Below the pieces are notes generated by a model, which was given only the letters and a program-made list of their open reading frames with translations, was not told the origin of the DNA and made no database searches. Position numbers and translations under genes: made by a program. DNA of 35,650 nt from GCA-003244245 sp032230565. GTDB lineage: Bacteria; Actinomycetota; Actinomycetes; Mycobacteriales; Pseudonocardiaceae. Numbering within the stretch: the stretch's first letter is position 1; each line of letters begins with the position of its first letter. Positions 16,072 to 23,938 of the stretch are shown in pieces. Location of the stretch: the NCBI GenBank assembly GCA_032230565.1, contig JAVXWL010000244.1, positions 1 through 35,650 of the forward strand. The letters run 5' to 3'.

Positions 16072-17145
16072 CTAGGGGCGGACCCCGACGCCGGTGCCTA
16101 GCTCGTGTGAGCGGCCGCCAGCCACCTTGGGCGCCAGTGGCGGCGTCGACATGCCGGCACTATCACGCAGGCCACCCAAGAACTCCTCCAGAGCCTCTCG
16201 CGAGCTGTACCGGGGTGACCAGCCCAATTCGGTCCGAGCCCGGGTGATGTCCATGATCGGTAACCGCAGGAATGCGTCGAACAGGTAGGGAGAGGCTGGA
16301 ATCAGGTGCAGCTGCCACGCCAGCCACAGCGCGGCCCGGACCGGCCAGAGCGGAACCGCAACGGTGCGGGCGCTGAAGATATCAGCCAGCATGGCCGCAT
16401 CCACGATCGGTTCGGCGGCGATGTTGAACGCGCCGCGCACCTCGCTCAGCGCTGCCAACCGGTACGCCTGGCCGGCATCGGCGGTGTGCAGGGCTTGAAA
16501 CCGCAGGCCCGGCAGGTCAGGCACGATCGGCACTAGACCCGGCCGCACCAGTTTGTTGGGCAGCAGCGGTCCGATGAACAGGCGTCGTTGCTGGCTCGCC
16601 GATTCCCGCTTGAAGATGAATCCTGGGCGCAGCCGCACCACCCGGACGTCGGGATGTGCGCGCTCAAAGGCGTCCAGGCTACGTTCCACGTAGGCTTTCT
16701 CCCGGGTGTAGCCCGCGGTGGGCCAGCCATCTGTGGGCCAGTCCTCGGCCACCGCCCGATCCTTCGGACCAGGCGAGTACGCACCGACCGAGGATGCGCA
16801 CACCAATGCCGGCACTCCAGCCTCGGCCACGGCGTGGAATACCCGTTTTGCGCCTCCAACGTTGGCACCCCAGGTGACCAGCGGATCGTGGCTGGGTTGG
16901 AACAGCCACGCGAGGTGGATGACCGCGTCCGCGCCGCGAAACAGACCGACCAGCGCGTCGCGTTCGATATCGGCCTGGGCCCACTCGGTCCGCGGCGCCG
17001 ACCACTGCGGTCGCCGGCGCGCCACGCCGAGGATCGATCCCACCCTGGGGTCTTCGGCCAGCGCGGAGACCACGCTGGTGCCGACGTTGCCGGTCGCACC
17101 GACCACCACGATCCTCGCGGCTTTCGTCCTCCCGGTAGCGGTCAT
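16072..17145 (-). CDS. NAD(P)-dependent epimerase/dehydratase family protein
   Basis: An extended-SDR protein of 357 residues. VVVGATGNVGTSVV (residues ~13-26) is the nucleotide-binding Gly motif, ADIERDAL follows beta-3, CASSVGAYSPG holds the conserved Ser, and YTREKAYVE supplies the Tyr-x3-Lys pair. The C-terminal half (FQALHTADAGQAYRLAAL, GAFNIAAEP, ARTELGWSPRYSSREAL) is the substrate domain. Likely a sugar-nucleotide or steroid/isoprenoid-type oxidoreductase; substrate unknown. ATG 17145 lies 3 bases after the MBL gene stop, so the two are tightly coupled. Confidence 0.83.
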   Translation of the reverse strand: MTATGRTKAARIVVVGATGNVGTSVVSALAEDPRVGSILGVARRRPQWSAPRTEWAQADIERDALVGLFRGADAVIHLAWLFQPSHDPLVTWGANVGGAKRVFHAVAEAGVPALVCASSVGAYSPGPKDRAVAEDWPTDGWPTAGYTREKAYVERSLDAFERAHPDVRVVRLRPGFIFKRESASQQRRLFIGPLLPNKLVRPGLVPIVPDLPGLRFQALHTADAGQAYRLAALSEVRGAFNIAAEPIVDAAMLADIFSARTVAVPLWPVRAALWLAWQLHLIPASPYLFDAFLRLPIMDITRARTELGWSPRYSSREALEEFLGGLRDSAGMSTPPLAPKVAGGRSHELGTGVGVRP

Positions 17146-17148
17146 GGC

Positions 17149-18060
17149 TCAGTCCTCTCCGGCTGGGCGGCGCGAGGCTCCCGCGCCGTGGAGTTGTCGC
17201 GTGAGCTGAACGGTCTGGCCACGGTGCGCCACTTGCACGCCGTCGGCGAGACCGCGCGATCGCGCCTCGTTCAGAAAGTCCTGCAGCGGTGACCGGAACA
17301 CTGAGTAATCGTCGTAATGCACCGGCACCGTCGTACCTGGACGGATCTGCGCCATGAGGTCGGTGCCCTGCCGCCCGTCCATCGTCACGAGGACACCAAG
17401 CACTCGTGTGCCGCCGAGGTGGAGCACCATCGCGTCCAGCGCCGGAAACCGCTCGCCGATCGCACGCAGCATCGGCCGGTTCAACGTGTCGCCAGTGATG
17501 TAGACCTGCAAGTCAGGCTCGCCAGGGCGGCGCAACTGGAAGACGCTACCCATCACCGGCGGCAGCAGGCGATGCACACCAGCCGGACCGTGCTGGCCGG
17601 GCACGGCGGTGATGGTCAGCCGCTCCGCACCCCTGGTGAGCACCCAACTCTGCCAGGTCTGCACCGCTGCGACACTGCGAAAGCCCCAGCGGCGTAGCCG
17701 ACGCGCAGCGTGCGCAGTGGTGACGATTGGCAGCCCACGATCCAGCTTGCGCCGGGCGATCCGATCGAAGTGGTCGCCGTGCAGGTGCGACAGCACCATC
17801 GCATCCAGCGCCGGCAGTTCGTCGGGCTGAAGCGCCGGCTCGGTGCGCCGCCGGGAGAACAACCCGTAGCCCAGATGCACGTGCTGCCCGCGATGCAGGA
17901 AGTTGGGATCGGTCAACAGGGTGAAGCCGCCCAACCGCAGGAGCGTCGTCGCGGTGCCGACGAAAGTGAGTCGGTCACCTGCCGGCTCGGGCCCGGATCC
18001 GCGCTTCGACCCGGGCCCTAACCGCGGCGCTACGCGCGCCGCTGACTCCGAAGATGGCAT
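17149..18060 (-). CDS. MBL-fold metallo-hydrolase (UlaG-like)
   Basis: A metallo-beta-lactamase-fold hydrolase of 303 residues. The metal motif SHLHGDHFD (His92, His94, Asp96, His97) is intact, with further ligands in VPGQHGP, YITGDTL and VPVHYDDY. The arrangement, with THVGTATTLL-like start (FVGTATTLLRLGGFTLLTDPN), is that of the UlaG/RomA subgroup acting on lactones or phosphodiesters. Substrate not identifiable. ATG 18060 begins a ~27-residue basic, disordered leader; a later start is possible. It heads the minus-strand group MBL, epimerase, ligase, SurE and is divergent from tatA, 149 bases away. Confidence 0.82.
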   Translation of the reverse strand: MPSSESAARVAPRLGPGSKRGSGPEPAGDRLTFVGTATTLLRLGGFTLLTDPNFLHRGQHVHLGYGLFSRRRTEPALQPDELPALDAMVLSHLHGDHFDRIARRKLDRGLPIVTTAHAARRLRRWGFRSVAAVQTWQSWVLTRGAERLTITAVPGQHGPAGVHRLLPPVMGSVFQLRRPGEPDLQVYITGDTLNRPMLRAIGERFPALDAMVLHLGGTRVLGVLVTMDGRQGTDLMAQIRPGTTVPVHYDDYSVFRSPLQDFLNEARSRGLADGVQVAHRGQTVQLTRQLHGAGASRRPAGED

Positions 18061-18209
18061 GCTCTAGGGCTACCCAGCCTGCCCGCCCGGAAACCGCTGG
18101 CTCGGTCCCGCCTTGCCGGCCCGAACCTTTGTTGAGGCAAGCTGAACCGAGACCGCCCGGCGCGAGTATGTTGAGCGTTGTCAGAGCTGCGGTGACCAGG
18201 GAGGCGACG

Positions 18210-18458
18210 ATGGGCGAGTTAAGCCCGTGGCATTTGTTGATCGTGGCGGCGGTCTTCATGTTGCTGTTCGGTGCCAACAAGTTGCCGCAGATGGCCCGTT
18301 CGGTAGGGCAGTCGATGCGGATCTTCAAGGCAGAAACCCGCGCCTTGTCCGGTGAGAAGGAGCCTGAGCAGCTACAGCGGCCACAACCTCAGCAGAACCC
18401 GCAGCCTCCGCACCAGTCGACTCCGCCGGCACAGTCTGCCCAGCCGCCGTCAGCGTAA
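18210..18458 (+). CDS. tatA: Sec-independent protein translocase subunit TatA
   Basis: TatA forms the membrane pore of the twin-arginine export system with TatB/TatC. The 82-residue protein has the typical order: short N-tail, one membrane helix (about 6-20), the Phe20-Gly21 hinge, an amphipathic helix (NKLPQMARSVGQSMRIFKAE), and a Gln/Pro-rich disordered tail. ATG 18210 has AGGGAGG about seven bases upstream. tatC is not adjacent, as is common in actinobacteria only in part, so this may be a second TatA/E-type copy. It is convergent with the winged-helix gene, 12 bases between stops. Confidence 0.9.
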   Translation: MGELSPWHLLIVAAVFMLLFGANKLPQMARSVGQSMRIFKAETRALSGEKEPEQLQRPQPQQNPQPPHQSTPPAQSAQPPSA

Positions 18459-18470
18459 TCACGCTCTGCG

Positions 18471-18869
18471 CTAATCTTCTTCCGGCAAGTCGAAGACGTA
18501 ACCGACCCCGCGGACGGTCCGGATACGAGTAGGCCTATCCACGTCGCTCTCGATCTTGGTACGGATCCGGCGAATGTGCACCTCCAAGTAGTTGCGGGCG
18601 TCTGTTCGATCCGGGCCCCATGCGTTGTCCAGTAACTCGCGCCGGGTGACGACGCGACCGGCGTTGTCCATCAGCTGCCGCAGGATCACGAACTCCTTGT
18701 GGGGCAGGTGAACCGCTGCACCCCGGACCAGGAGCCGGTGCCCATCAAGCTGCAGCTCTATATCCCCGATTTGCAGAATTCGCAGCAAACCGCGCGTCTG
18801 GGGATCGACCGGCAAGTAACGGTAAGCCTGCGGAGTGTTCGTCGGCCCCCAGCTCTCGATCGATGACAT
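18471..18869 (-). CDS. Stand-alone OmpR/PhoB-type winged-helix regulator lacking a receiver domain
   Basis: The 132-residue protein has only the DNA-binding effector domain of OmpR/PhoB regulators: LPHKEFVILRQLMDNAGRVVTRRELLDNAWG (helices 1-2) and LEVHIRRIRTKIESD with the RTVRGVGYVFD wing. The ~40 N-terminal residues are too few for a phospho-receiver domain and no Asp-phosphorylation motif is seen. Its ATG overlaps the pstB stop (TGATG), so it is translated with the phosphate transporter. It probably binds promoter DNA, possibly the pst PHO box upstream of pstS, giving local feedback; that is inference. It takes the place where phoU is often found in pst operons. Confidence 0.83.
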   Translation of the reverse strand: MSSIESWGPTNTPQAYRYLPVDPQTRGLLRILQIGDIELQLDGHRLLVRGAAVHLPHKEFVILRQLMDNAGRVVTRRELLDNAWGPDRTDARNYLEVHIRRIRTKIESDVDRPTRIRTVRGVGYVFDLPEED

Positions 18870-19645
18870 CAGCCGAACCTCCCCGAGATATAGTCTTCAG
18901 TGGCCTTCTCTGTCGGGTTGGAAAAGATCTTCTCCGTGTCGTCAAGCTCCACGAGCCGGCCCGGCTCGCCAGCAGCCGGTAGGTTGAAGAAGCCGGTCCG
19001 GTCAGATACCCGAGCAGCCTGCTGCATGTTGTGCGTCACGATGACGATCGTGTAATCCTGCTTCAATTTCGCAATCAGGTCCTCAATCGCCAGGGTGGAG
19101 ATCGGATCCAATGCCGAGCACGGCTCATCCATCAGGAGAACGTCCGGTTGCACTGCAATGGCGCGCGCGATGCACAGCCGCTGCTGCTGGCCGCCCGAGA
19201 GGCTGCCGCCGGGCTTGCCGAGCCTGTCCTTCACCTCATTCCACAAATTGGCACCGCGGAGAGAACGCTCAGCGATCTCATTCAGCTGAGCCTTGTTGCT
19301 CACTCGCTGCAGTTTGAGGCCGGCGACGACATTGTCGCGGATGGACATTGTCGGAAAAGGGTTGGGCCGCTGGAACACCATGCCTACCGCACGACGCACT
19401 TCGACTGGATCAACATCTGGCCGGTAGATGTCCTCCCCATCGAGCTCTACCCGGCCCTCGACCCGCGCCCCTGGGATCACCTCATGCATCCGATTGATCG
19501 TGCGCAACACCGTGGATTTGCCGCAGCCCGAGGGACCGATGAACGCGGTAACGGCGCGTGGCGGCACCGACAGATTCACCCCCTGCACAGCATGAAACTT
19601 GCCGTAGTATATGTCGACATCTTTCATCTGAACATTCTTGGCCAT
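18869..19645 (-). CDS. pstB: Phosphate ABC transporter ATP-binding protein PstB
   Basis: The ATPase of the high-affinity phosphate importer PstSCAB, acting at the cytoplasmic face. The 258-residue protein is full length. Walker A is GPSGCGKST (37-45), the Q-loop lies in VFQRPNPFP, the signature LSGGQ is at 149-153, Walker B is LLMDEP (about 170-175) and the switch His is in VTHNMQQA. PNPFPTMSIRDNV and DEPCSALDPI are typical of PstB. ATG 19645 fits the family start; it lies 23 bases after pstA. Its stop overlaps the start of the winged-helix gene. Confidence 0.95.
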   Translation of the reverse strand: MAKNVQMKDVDIYYGKFHAVQGVNLSVPPRAVTAFIGPSGCGKSTVLRTINRMHEVIPGARVEGRVELDGEDIYRPDVDPVEVRRAVGMVFQRPNPFPTMSIRDNVVAGLKLQRVSNKAQLNEIAERSLRGANLWNEVKDRLGKPGGSLSGGQQQRLCIARAIAVQPDVLLMDEPCSALDPISTLAIEDLIAKLKQDYTIVIVTHNMQQAARVSDRTGFFNLPAAGEPGRLVELDDTEKIFSNPTEKATEDYISGRFG

Positions 19646-19668
19646 GACAGGTCCAATTTTTTTAGGGG

Positions 19669-20721
19669 TTAGCTACGGACACTCGCGAGGCGGGCAAGCA
19701 CTCGGGCGACAATGTTGAGAACCAAGACGACCAGAATCAACACCAAGGCCGCCGCCCAGGCCCGGCTGATTGCCGTCTCATTAGGCAAACCTGCCTCACC
19801 GAATACGAACAGTGGCAGCGAAGCCTGCGCTCCGGAAAATGGATTGAAGTTAAGCGCCGGGTTACCGAATACTGTTACCAACAGCGGCGCCGTCTCCCCG
19901 GTGACCCGCGCGATAGCGAGCATCACTCCAGTCACAATTCCGGCCAGAGCCGAAGGCAAAACGATTCGTACCACGGTAACCCATTTTTGTATGCCCAGCG
20001 CATAGCTACCCTCCCGAAGACTGTCCGGGACGATCTTCAACATCTCCTCCGCCGACCGGACCACGGTAGGTAACATCAAGACCGTCAGCGCCATTGAGCC
20101 AGCGAAACCGGAAAAGCTCTGTCCCAACGCGAGGATCCATAGCGCGAAGATGAACAGTCCGGCAACGATCGAGGGAAGGCCGGTCATCACGTCGACGAAG
20201 AAGCTCACGAACCGGCCAAGCCGCCCGGAACTGTATTCAACCAAATAGATCGCAACAAGGAGGCCGAACGGGACCGCCATGAGTGTGGCCAAGCCGACCT
20301 GTTCTAGTGTGCCGATGATTGCCTGGTATACGCCACCATTCGCATCCTGCTCAGCGACGCCGCGCATCGTGTGCGTGAGAAAGGATCCGCTGAGGACGGC
20401 CGTGCCCTTGGCGATCGTGAATCCCAGGACCGCGACCAGCGGCAAAACAGCGGCACAGGAACACGCCACCACGATGCTGGTCACCAATCTGTCTTTGGCC
20501 CTGCGTCGGCCTTCGACCAGCGCTGACACGGTCGTTTGCGCTACCACGTAGAGTGCCCCGGCGACTAGCAGAAACGCGACCCGTCCCTGCATCGGCGTGG
20601 CCGCGAACAGCACCAAGGTCACCGCGACAGTGCCAGCCGCGATCGCAGCGAGTGACCAGCCCGACAACCGCGCTCGAATCAGTGCTGAGCTGTCCGTCGA
20701 CGCCACATCGACTAGCGTCAT
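19669..20721 (-). CDS. pstA: Phosphate ABC transporter permease PstA
   Basis: One of the two membrane subunits of PstSCAB. The 350-residue protein has six predicted core membrane segments plus two extra N-terminal ones (residues ~20-70), giving an extended N-terminus seen in actinobacterial PstA. The PstB-coupling EAA loop is LREGSYALGIQKWVTVVRIV, and GLPSIVAGLF and TGETAPLLVTVFG are family motifs. Its ATG overlaps the pstC stop (ATGA), so the two permeases are translationally coupled. Confidence 0.93.
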   Translation of the reverse strand: MTLVDVASTDSSALIRARLSGWSLAAIAAGTVAVTLVLFAATPMQGRVAFLLVAGALYVVAQTTVSALVEGRRRAKDRLVTSIVVACSCAAVLPLVAVLGFTIAKGTAVLSGSFLTHTMRGVAEQDANGGVYQAIIGTLEQVGLATLMAVPFGLLVAIYLVEYSSGRLGRFVSFFVDVMTGLPSIVAGLFIFALWILALGQSFSGFAGSMALTVLMLPTVVRSAEEMLKIVPDSLREGSYALGIQKWVTVVRIVLPSALAGIVTGVMLAIARVTGETAPLLVTVFGNPALNFNPFSGAQASLPLFVFGEAGLPNETAISRAWAAALVLILVVLVLNIVARVLARLASVRS

Positions 20722-21773
20722 GAGGCCCCTCCGCGACCATTTCTGCCAACGATCGCTCGCGCCCCGAAGTTGACGATCAGTGTGATGATGAACAGCACCA
20801 GACCTGACGCGATCAACGCACCCCGGCCGATATCACCAGCCTCTCCATAGCGAGTGGCGATATTAGCTGCAATAGTGTTGCCCCCGGGTTCCAGTATGTG
20901 GAGACTGATCTCATAGTTGGCCGACAGCACAAGCGCTACCGCGATCGTCTCGCCTATTGCTCGACCGAATCCGAGCACTGTCCCACTAATAACGCCCGAA
21001 CGCCCGTATGGCAGGACCGCGGTGCGGATCATCTCCCATTTGGTCGCCCCGATGGCCCACGCCGCCTCAATTTGATCGCGCGGTGTCTGAATAAATACTT
21101 CACGGGAAATAGCGGAAATGATCGGGATTGCCATCACTGCAAGCACTAGGGAGGCGGCGAAGATTGATTTTCCGTAAGTACCGTTGGAGGCAAAGAGCGG
21201 AATGAATCCCAAGTAATGATTCAAGAAAGTCGACGGTGCAATGACGTTGGGGACGAGATAAGTCAACCCCCATAATCCGAAGACAACGCTCGGAACCGCG
21301 GCCAGTAAGTCCACGACATAAGCCAACAGACGAGCTAGCCATCGAGGCGCATAGTGGCTGGTAGCTAGCGCTACGCCCACGGCCACTGGCACGCTGATCA
21401 GCAACGCTAATAGCGATGTCAACACGCTACCGAAAGCTAGGGCCGCGATACCGAAGGATGATGGCGTACCGTCGGGCGCCCATTTCAGCGTAGTGAGGAA
21501 ACTCGTGGTGTCCGCATTGAGCGCGGGGATCGCTTGCAGCACGAGAAACACTGCGATAGCGGCCATGATAGCCAACAGCAAAACACCGGATCCTTGGGTC
21601 AGAATCCGAAAGATTGCATCACCACGCCGGCGAGTCCGCCGGTTTAGATTTCCGCCGGGTGGCCTGCTCGGCATTGGCGGTTGGCTGCCCAGCGACGACG
21701 AGTGAGATCCACCGGTGTCCGGAACATGCACGGACGCCGCCATCGAGACCGCCGCGCGTTCTGGTTCCTCCAT
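20718..21773 (-). CDS. pstC: Phosphate ABC transporter permease PstC
   Basis: Second membrane subunit of PstSCAB. The 351-residue protein has a hydrophilic N-terminal tail (~55 residues, Ser/Pro/Arg-rich) followed by about six membrane helices. Typical motifs are AAVPSVVFGLWGL, the PstB-coupling loop QIEAAWAIGATKWEMIRTAVLP, and GRAIGETIAVALV. ATG 21773 has GAGGA about six bases upstream. The gene follows pstS by 86 bases and overlaps pstA by four. Confidence 0.93.
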   Translation of the reverse strand: MEEPERAAVSMAASVHVPDTGGSHSSSLGSQPPMPSRPPGGNLNRRTRRRGDAIFRILTQGSGVLLLAIMAAIAVFLVLQAIPALNADTTSFLTTLKWAPDGTPSSFGIAALAFGSVLTSLLALLISVPVAVGVALATSHYAPRWLARLLAYVVDLLAAVPSVVFGLWGLTYLVPNVIAPSTFLNHYLGFIPLFASNGTYGKSIFAASLVLAVMAIPIISAISREVFIQTPRDQIEAAWAIGATKWEMIRTAVLPYGRSGVISGTVLGFGRAIGETIAVALVLSANYEISLHILEPGGNTIAANIATRYGEAGDIGRGALIASGLVLFIITLIVNFGARAIVGRNGRGGAS

Positions 21774-21859
21774 ACTACATCCTCATATCCGGGAACTTCC
21801 GAGTGTGCGCAATCGACAACCGCCCTCTTCCGTCCCGGTGCCCAGCAAATAACCGGGCA

Positions 21860-22975
21860 CTAGCCGAGAGATTCAACTGTCTGGCGCACTTGTTGCTGCA
21901 GACTGTCCGGCAACGGTATGGATCCCTGACTCGGCAGCTCCTGCTGACCCGCCGGGCTGGCCGCGTAACCCAAAAAGTTTTTGAGTAATGGCAGCTTATC
22001 CGCAGCATTGCCCTTCGAGCACACTATTTCGTAGGTCACGAGGAGGTTCGGGTAAGCGGTGGCGTCGGTAGTGGCGTAATCGAACTGCAGCTTCAGGTCA
22101 CCGCCAGTACCAGGCACTTTGGCTTTGGACAGGAAGTTGACTGCGTTGTCCTGGGTAAGCGTGATGAATTTGCCCTCGGCATTGCCGACCGCCGCGTAGG
22201 GAATCTGGCTCTGCATCGCAAATGAAAGCTCGAAATATCCGATACCACCCTGGGTGGACTTCACTCCCTGCGCAACGCCTTGGCTACCCTTGGCTCCTTG
22301 CCCACCCGGTGCAGTCCAATTTTTGTTGGTACCGAACGTCCAGTCCGTCTTGGCGTCATTCGCCAGGTAGTTGGTGAAGTTGTAGGTTGTACCAGAACCA
22401 TCAGATCGGTGGAAAGCCTGGATCCCCAGCGATGGGAACTGCGTGCCAGGATTGTCCTGGGCGATCGCTGCATCATTCCAGTTCGTGATCTTTCCAGCGA
22501 AGATTTTGGCCAAGTTACTCGCCGAAAGGTTCAGCGTTTTCGTGACACCGGGGACGTTGTAGCCGATAGCGATCGGTCCACCGACCATCGGAATATTGAT
22601 TGCGGGCCCATTCTTACACCGTGCGTCCGCCGCTTGCTGTTCCTTGCCCTCGGCCAGCGGGAAGTCGGACCCTGCGAAGTCTATCTTTCCGTCAGTGAAC
22701 TGTTGAACACCCTGGCCAGAGCCACCGCCGCCGTAGTTGATATTGGCGGCAGAACATTTGTTGAGATAGTCCTTAATCCACTGTGCGATGGCATTCTGCT
22801 GTGCCGTGGATCCGGCGGCAGTCAACGATCCGGGACTGCACGTGATGGCCACCGCGCCGCCGGGGTTGGTCGACGGCGCGCCAACGCCGCCGCCGGTGTC
22901 CGAGCCGCACGCGGTGAGTAGCACTCCCGACCCAGCCAGCAAGCCGAGTACAGCTCGATGTCGCTGGAGTTTCAC
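21860..22975 (-). CDS. pstS: Phosphate-binding lipoprotein PstS
   Basis: Periplasmic-face (lipid-anchored) phosphate receptor of the Pst importer. The GTG start at 22975 is chosen because GGAGG is four bases upstream; it begins a signal peptide (KLQRHRAVLGLLAG) with lipobox LTAC. The mature 340-odd residues show phosphate-ligand segments TAAGSTAQQNAI, DFAGSDFPL and RSDGSGTTYNFT, plus NWNDAAIAQDNPG typical of PstS. Translation from the upstream in-frame codon (23011) would add an unlikely leader. Expression should be induced by phosphate starvation, judging from the PHO box upstream. Base composition is noticeably lower in GC than most neighbouring genes. Confidence 0.95.
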   Translation of the reverse strand: MKLQRHRAVLGLLAGSGVLLTACGSDTGGGVGAPSTNPGGAVAITCSPGSLTAAGSTAQQNAIAQWIKDYLNKCSAANINYGGGGSGQGVQQFTDGKIDFAGSDFPLAEGKEQQAADARCKNGPAINIPMVGGPIAIGYNVPGVTKTLNLSASNLAKIFAGKITNWNDAAIAQDNPGTQFPSLGIQAFHRSDGSGTTYNFTNYLANDAKTDWTFGTNKNWTAPGGQGAKGSQGVAQGVKSTQGGIGYFELSFAMQSQIPYAAVGNAEGKFITLTQDNAVNFLSKAKVPGTGGDLKLQFDYATTDATAYPNLLVTYEIVCSKGNAADKLPLLKNFLGYAASPAGQQELPSQGSIPLPDSLQQQVRQTVESLG

Positions 22976-23076
22976 GAAACCTCCGTAGGTGGGGAGGAGG
23001 GTGGGCACCACAGCCGTACGGCTGCTCGCGCAATTTATTCAACTTAGGTCGCAGCGCAAGTAGACCGCAGCTAGTC

Positions 23077-23114
23077 AAAAAGTGAACAACGCATGAACCT
23101 TCACTCAAATGAAC
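23077..23114 (-). promoter_or_regulatory. PHO box (direct repeats) upstream of pstS
   Basis: On the minus strand three GTTCA units occur: GTTCATTTGAG starting at 23114, GTTCATGCGTT starting at 23098, and GTTCACTTTTT starting at 23087. The last two are spaced exactly 11 bases, as in the 11-nt direct repeats bound by actinobacterial PhoP/RegX3-type regulators; the first is 16 bases away. The block lies about 100 bases upstream of the pstS start and in the right orientation. The surroundings are AT-rich, consistent with a promoter. Assignment is by pattern, not by a search. Confidence 0.72.
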
Positions 23115-23195
23115 TCTGAGCCTCCCCCACATGGAGGCATACCAGGCAACCGGATCAACAATATGTGATCGAACGGTGCCCGTCCAGATACCTTG

Positions 23196-23223
23196 ACGGC
23201 GCACGGCTCCGGCCGTGCGCCGT
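23196..23223 (-). terminator. Perfect 12-bp hairpin, probable terminator of the small hypothetical gene
   Basis: ACGGCGCACGGC (23196-23207) pairs perfectly with GCCGTGCGCCGT (23212-23223) around a 4-nt loop. It lies 45 bases beyond the stop of the minus-strand gene 23269-23622 and upstream of the pst promoter, so it would insulate pstS from read-through. No T-run follows, which is common for GC-rich actinobacterial terminators. Confidence 0.6.
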
Positions 23224-23268
23224 GGTCCTGGAGCCGTCGAACACGGCCTTCCACCGGACGCTGGGTCG

Positions 23269-23622
23269 TCAGGACGGGTCGGAACCCCTACCAAGAACAA
23301 GATCCCGCAGACTCTGAGTCCCCGAGCTGGGCTTGCCCTCACTGTCGAGTTTCGCCCGCCACGCAGCGCGGAGGTCGTCGCTCACGCCGGCCGACTGAGA
23401 CAGCACCGAGCCTGGGTCCAAGCCCTGGAAACCGCAATTCACCTCGACGTTCATGCAGTGCTGATCAGTGCACTCCCTGATGTCTGTTTGGGTATGCCTT
23501 TCTTCGCTCCAGCGAGTCCAACCGCCGAAACCACCACTCATCGCGACGCCTGGCGCACTATCCGACTGAGATGCCGTCTCGTACTCCATTGCCTTCTTGT
23601 ATTCGCGGGTCATATCTGACAT
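23269..23622 (-). CDS. Small hypothetical protein with clustered Cys residues
   Basis: I do not recognise a family. The 117-residue frame starts MSDMTREYKKAMEYE, has a Gly/Trp-rich stretch (SGGFGGWTRWSEER), a Cys cluster ECTDQHCMNVEVNC in the middle that could bind a metal, and a plausible helical C-terminus (VSDDLRAAWRAKLDSEG). No strong ribosome site precedes ATG 23622. Third-position GC is only moderate. A perfect hairpin 45 bases beyond the stop supports a real transcript. It may be a degenerate or acquired gene; confidence is limited. Confidence 0.4.
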   Translation of the reverse strand: MSDMTREYKKAMEYETASQSDSAPGVAMSGGFGGWTRWSEERHTQTDIRECTDQHCMNVEVNCGFQGLDPGSVLSQSAGVSDDLRAAWRAKLDSEGKPSSGTQSLRDLVLGRGSDPS

Positions 23623-23938
23623 TCTATCAGGTTCAGCCGCAGAAGGCGGGCTGTCGCAGTGTGGCTCCGGCGGGCACGGACACGCTGGCCAGGACCACGC
23701 CGGCAGGCCGCCTGGCAACACGGGGCCTGAGGTTCTCGGCGACGTACCCGTGAGCTGTACGTCAAGCGATCCATTGACCGCATACCGTTAAGTCGCCGCC
23801 ATTTGGACGCGTGTAGTGCCACCAACAGGCTGACGCGATAGCGACTCGCATGGCCTACCGTAATGCCGTTCGAAGTGGAACCCTGAGCGCGAACCTCCGG
23901 TGGTGGATTCGCCACTTCAGCTGTCGTGAAGGTAGGCG
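23623..23938. other. Divergent intergenic region
   Basis: About 316 bases between the small Cys protein (minus) and the FAD oxidoreductase (plus). I see no gene, RNA or strong inverted repeat. It should hold the promoters of both flanking genes; no clear -35/-10 pair with correct spacing could be picked. Confidence 0.4.
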
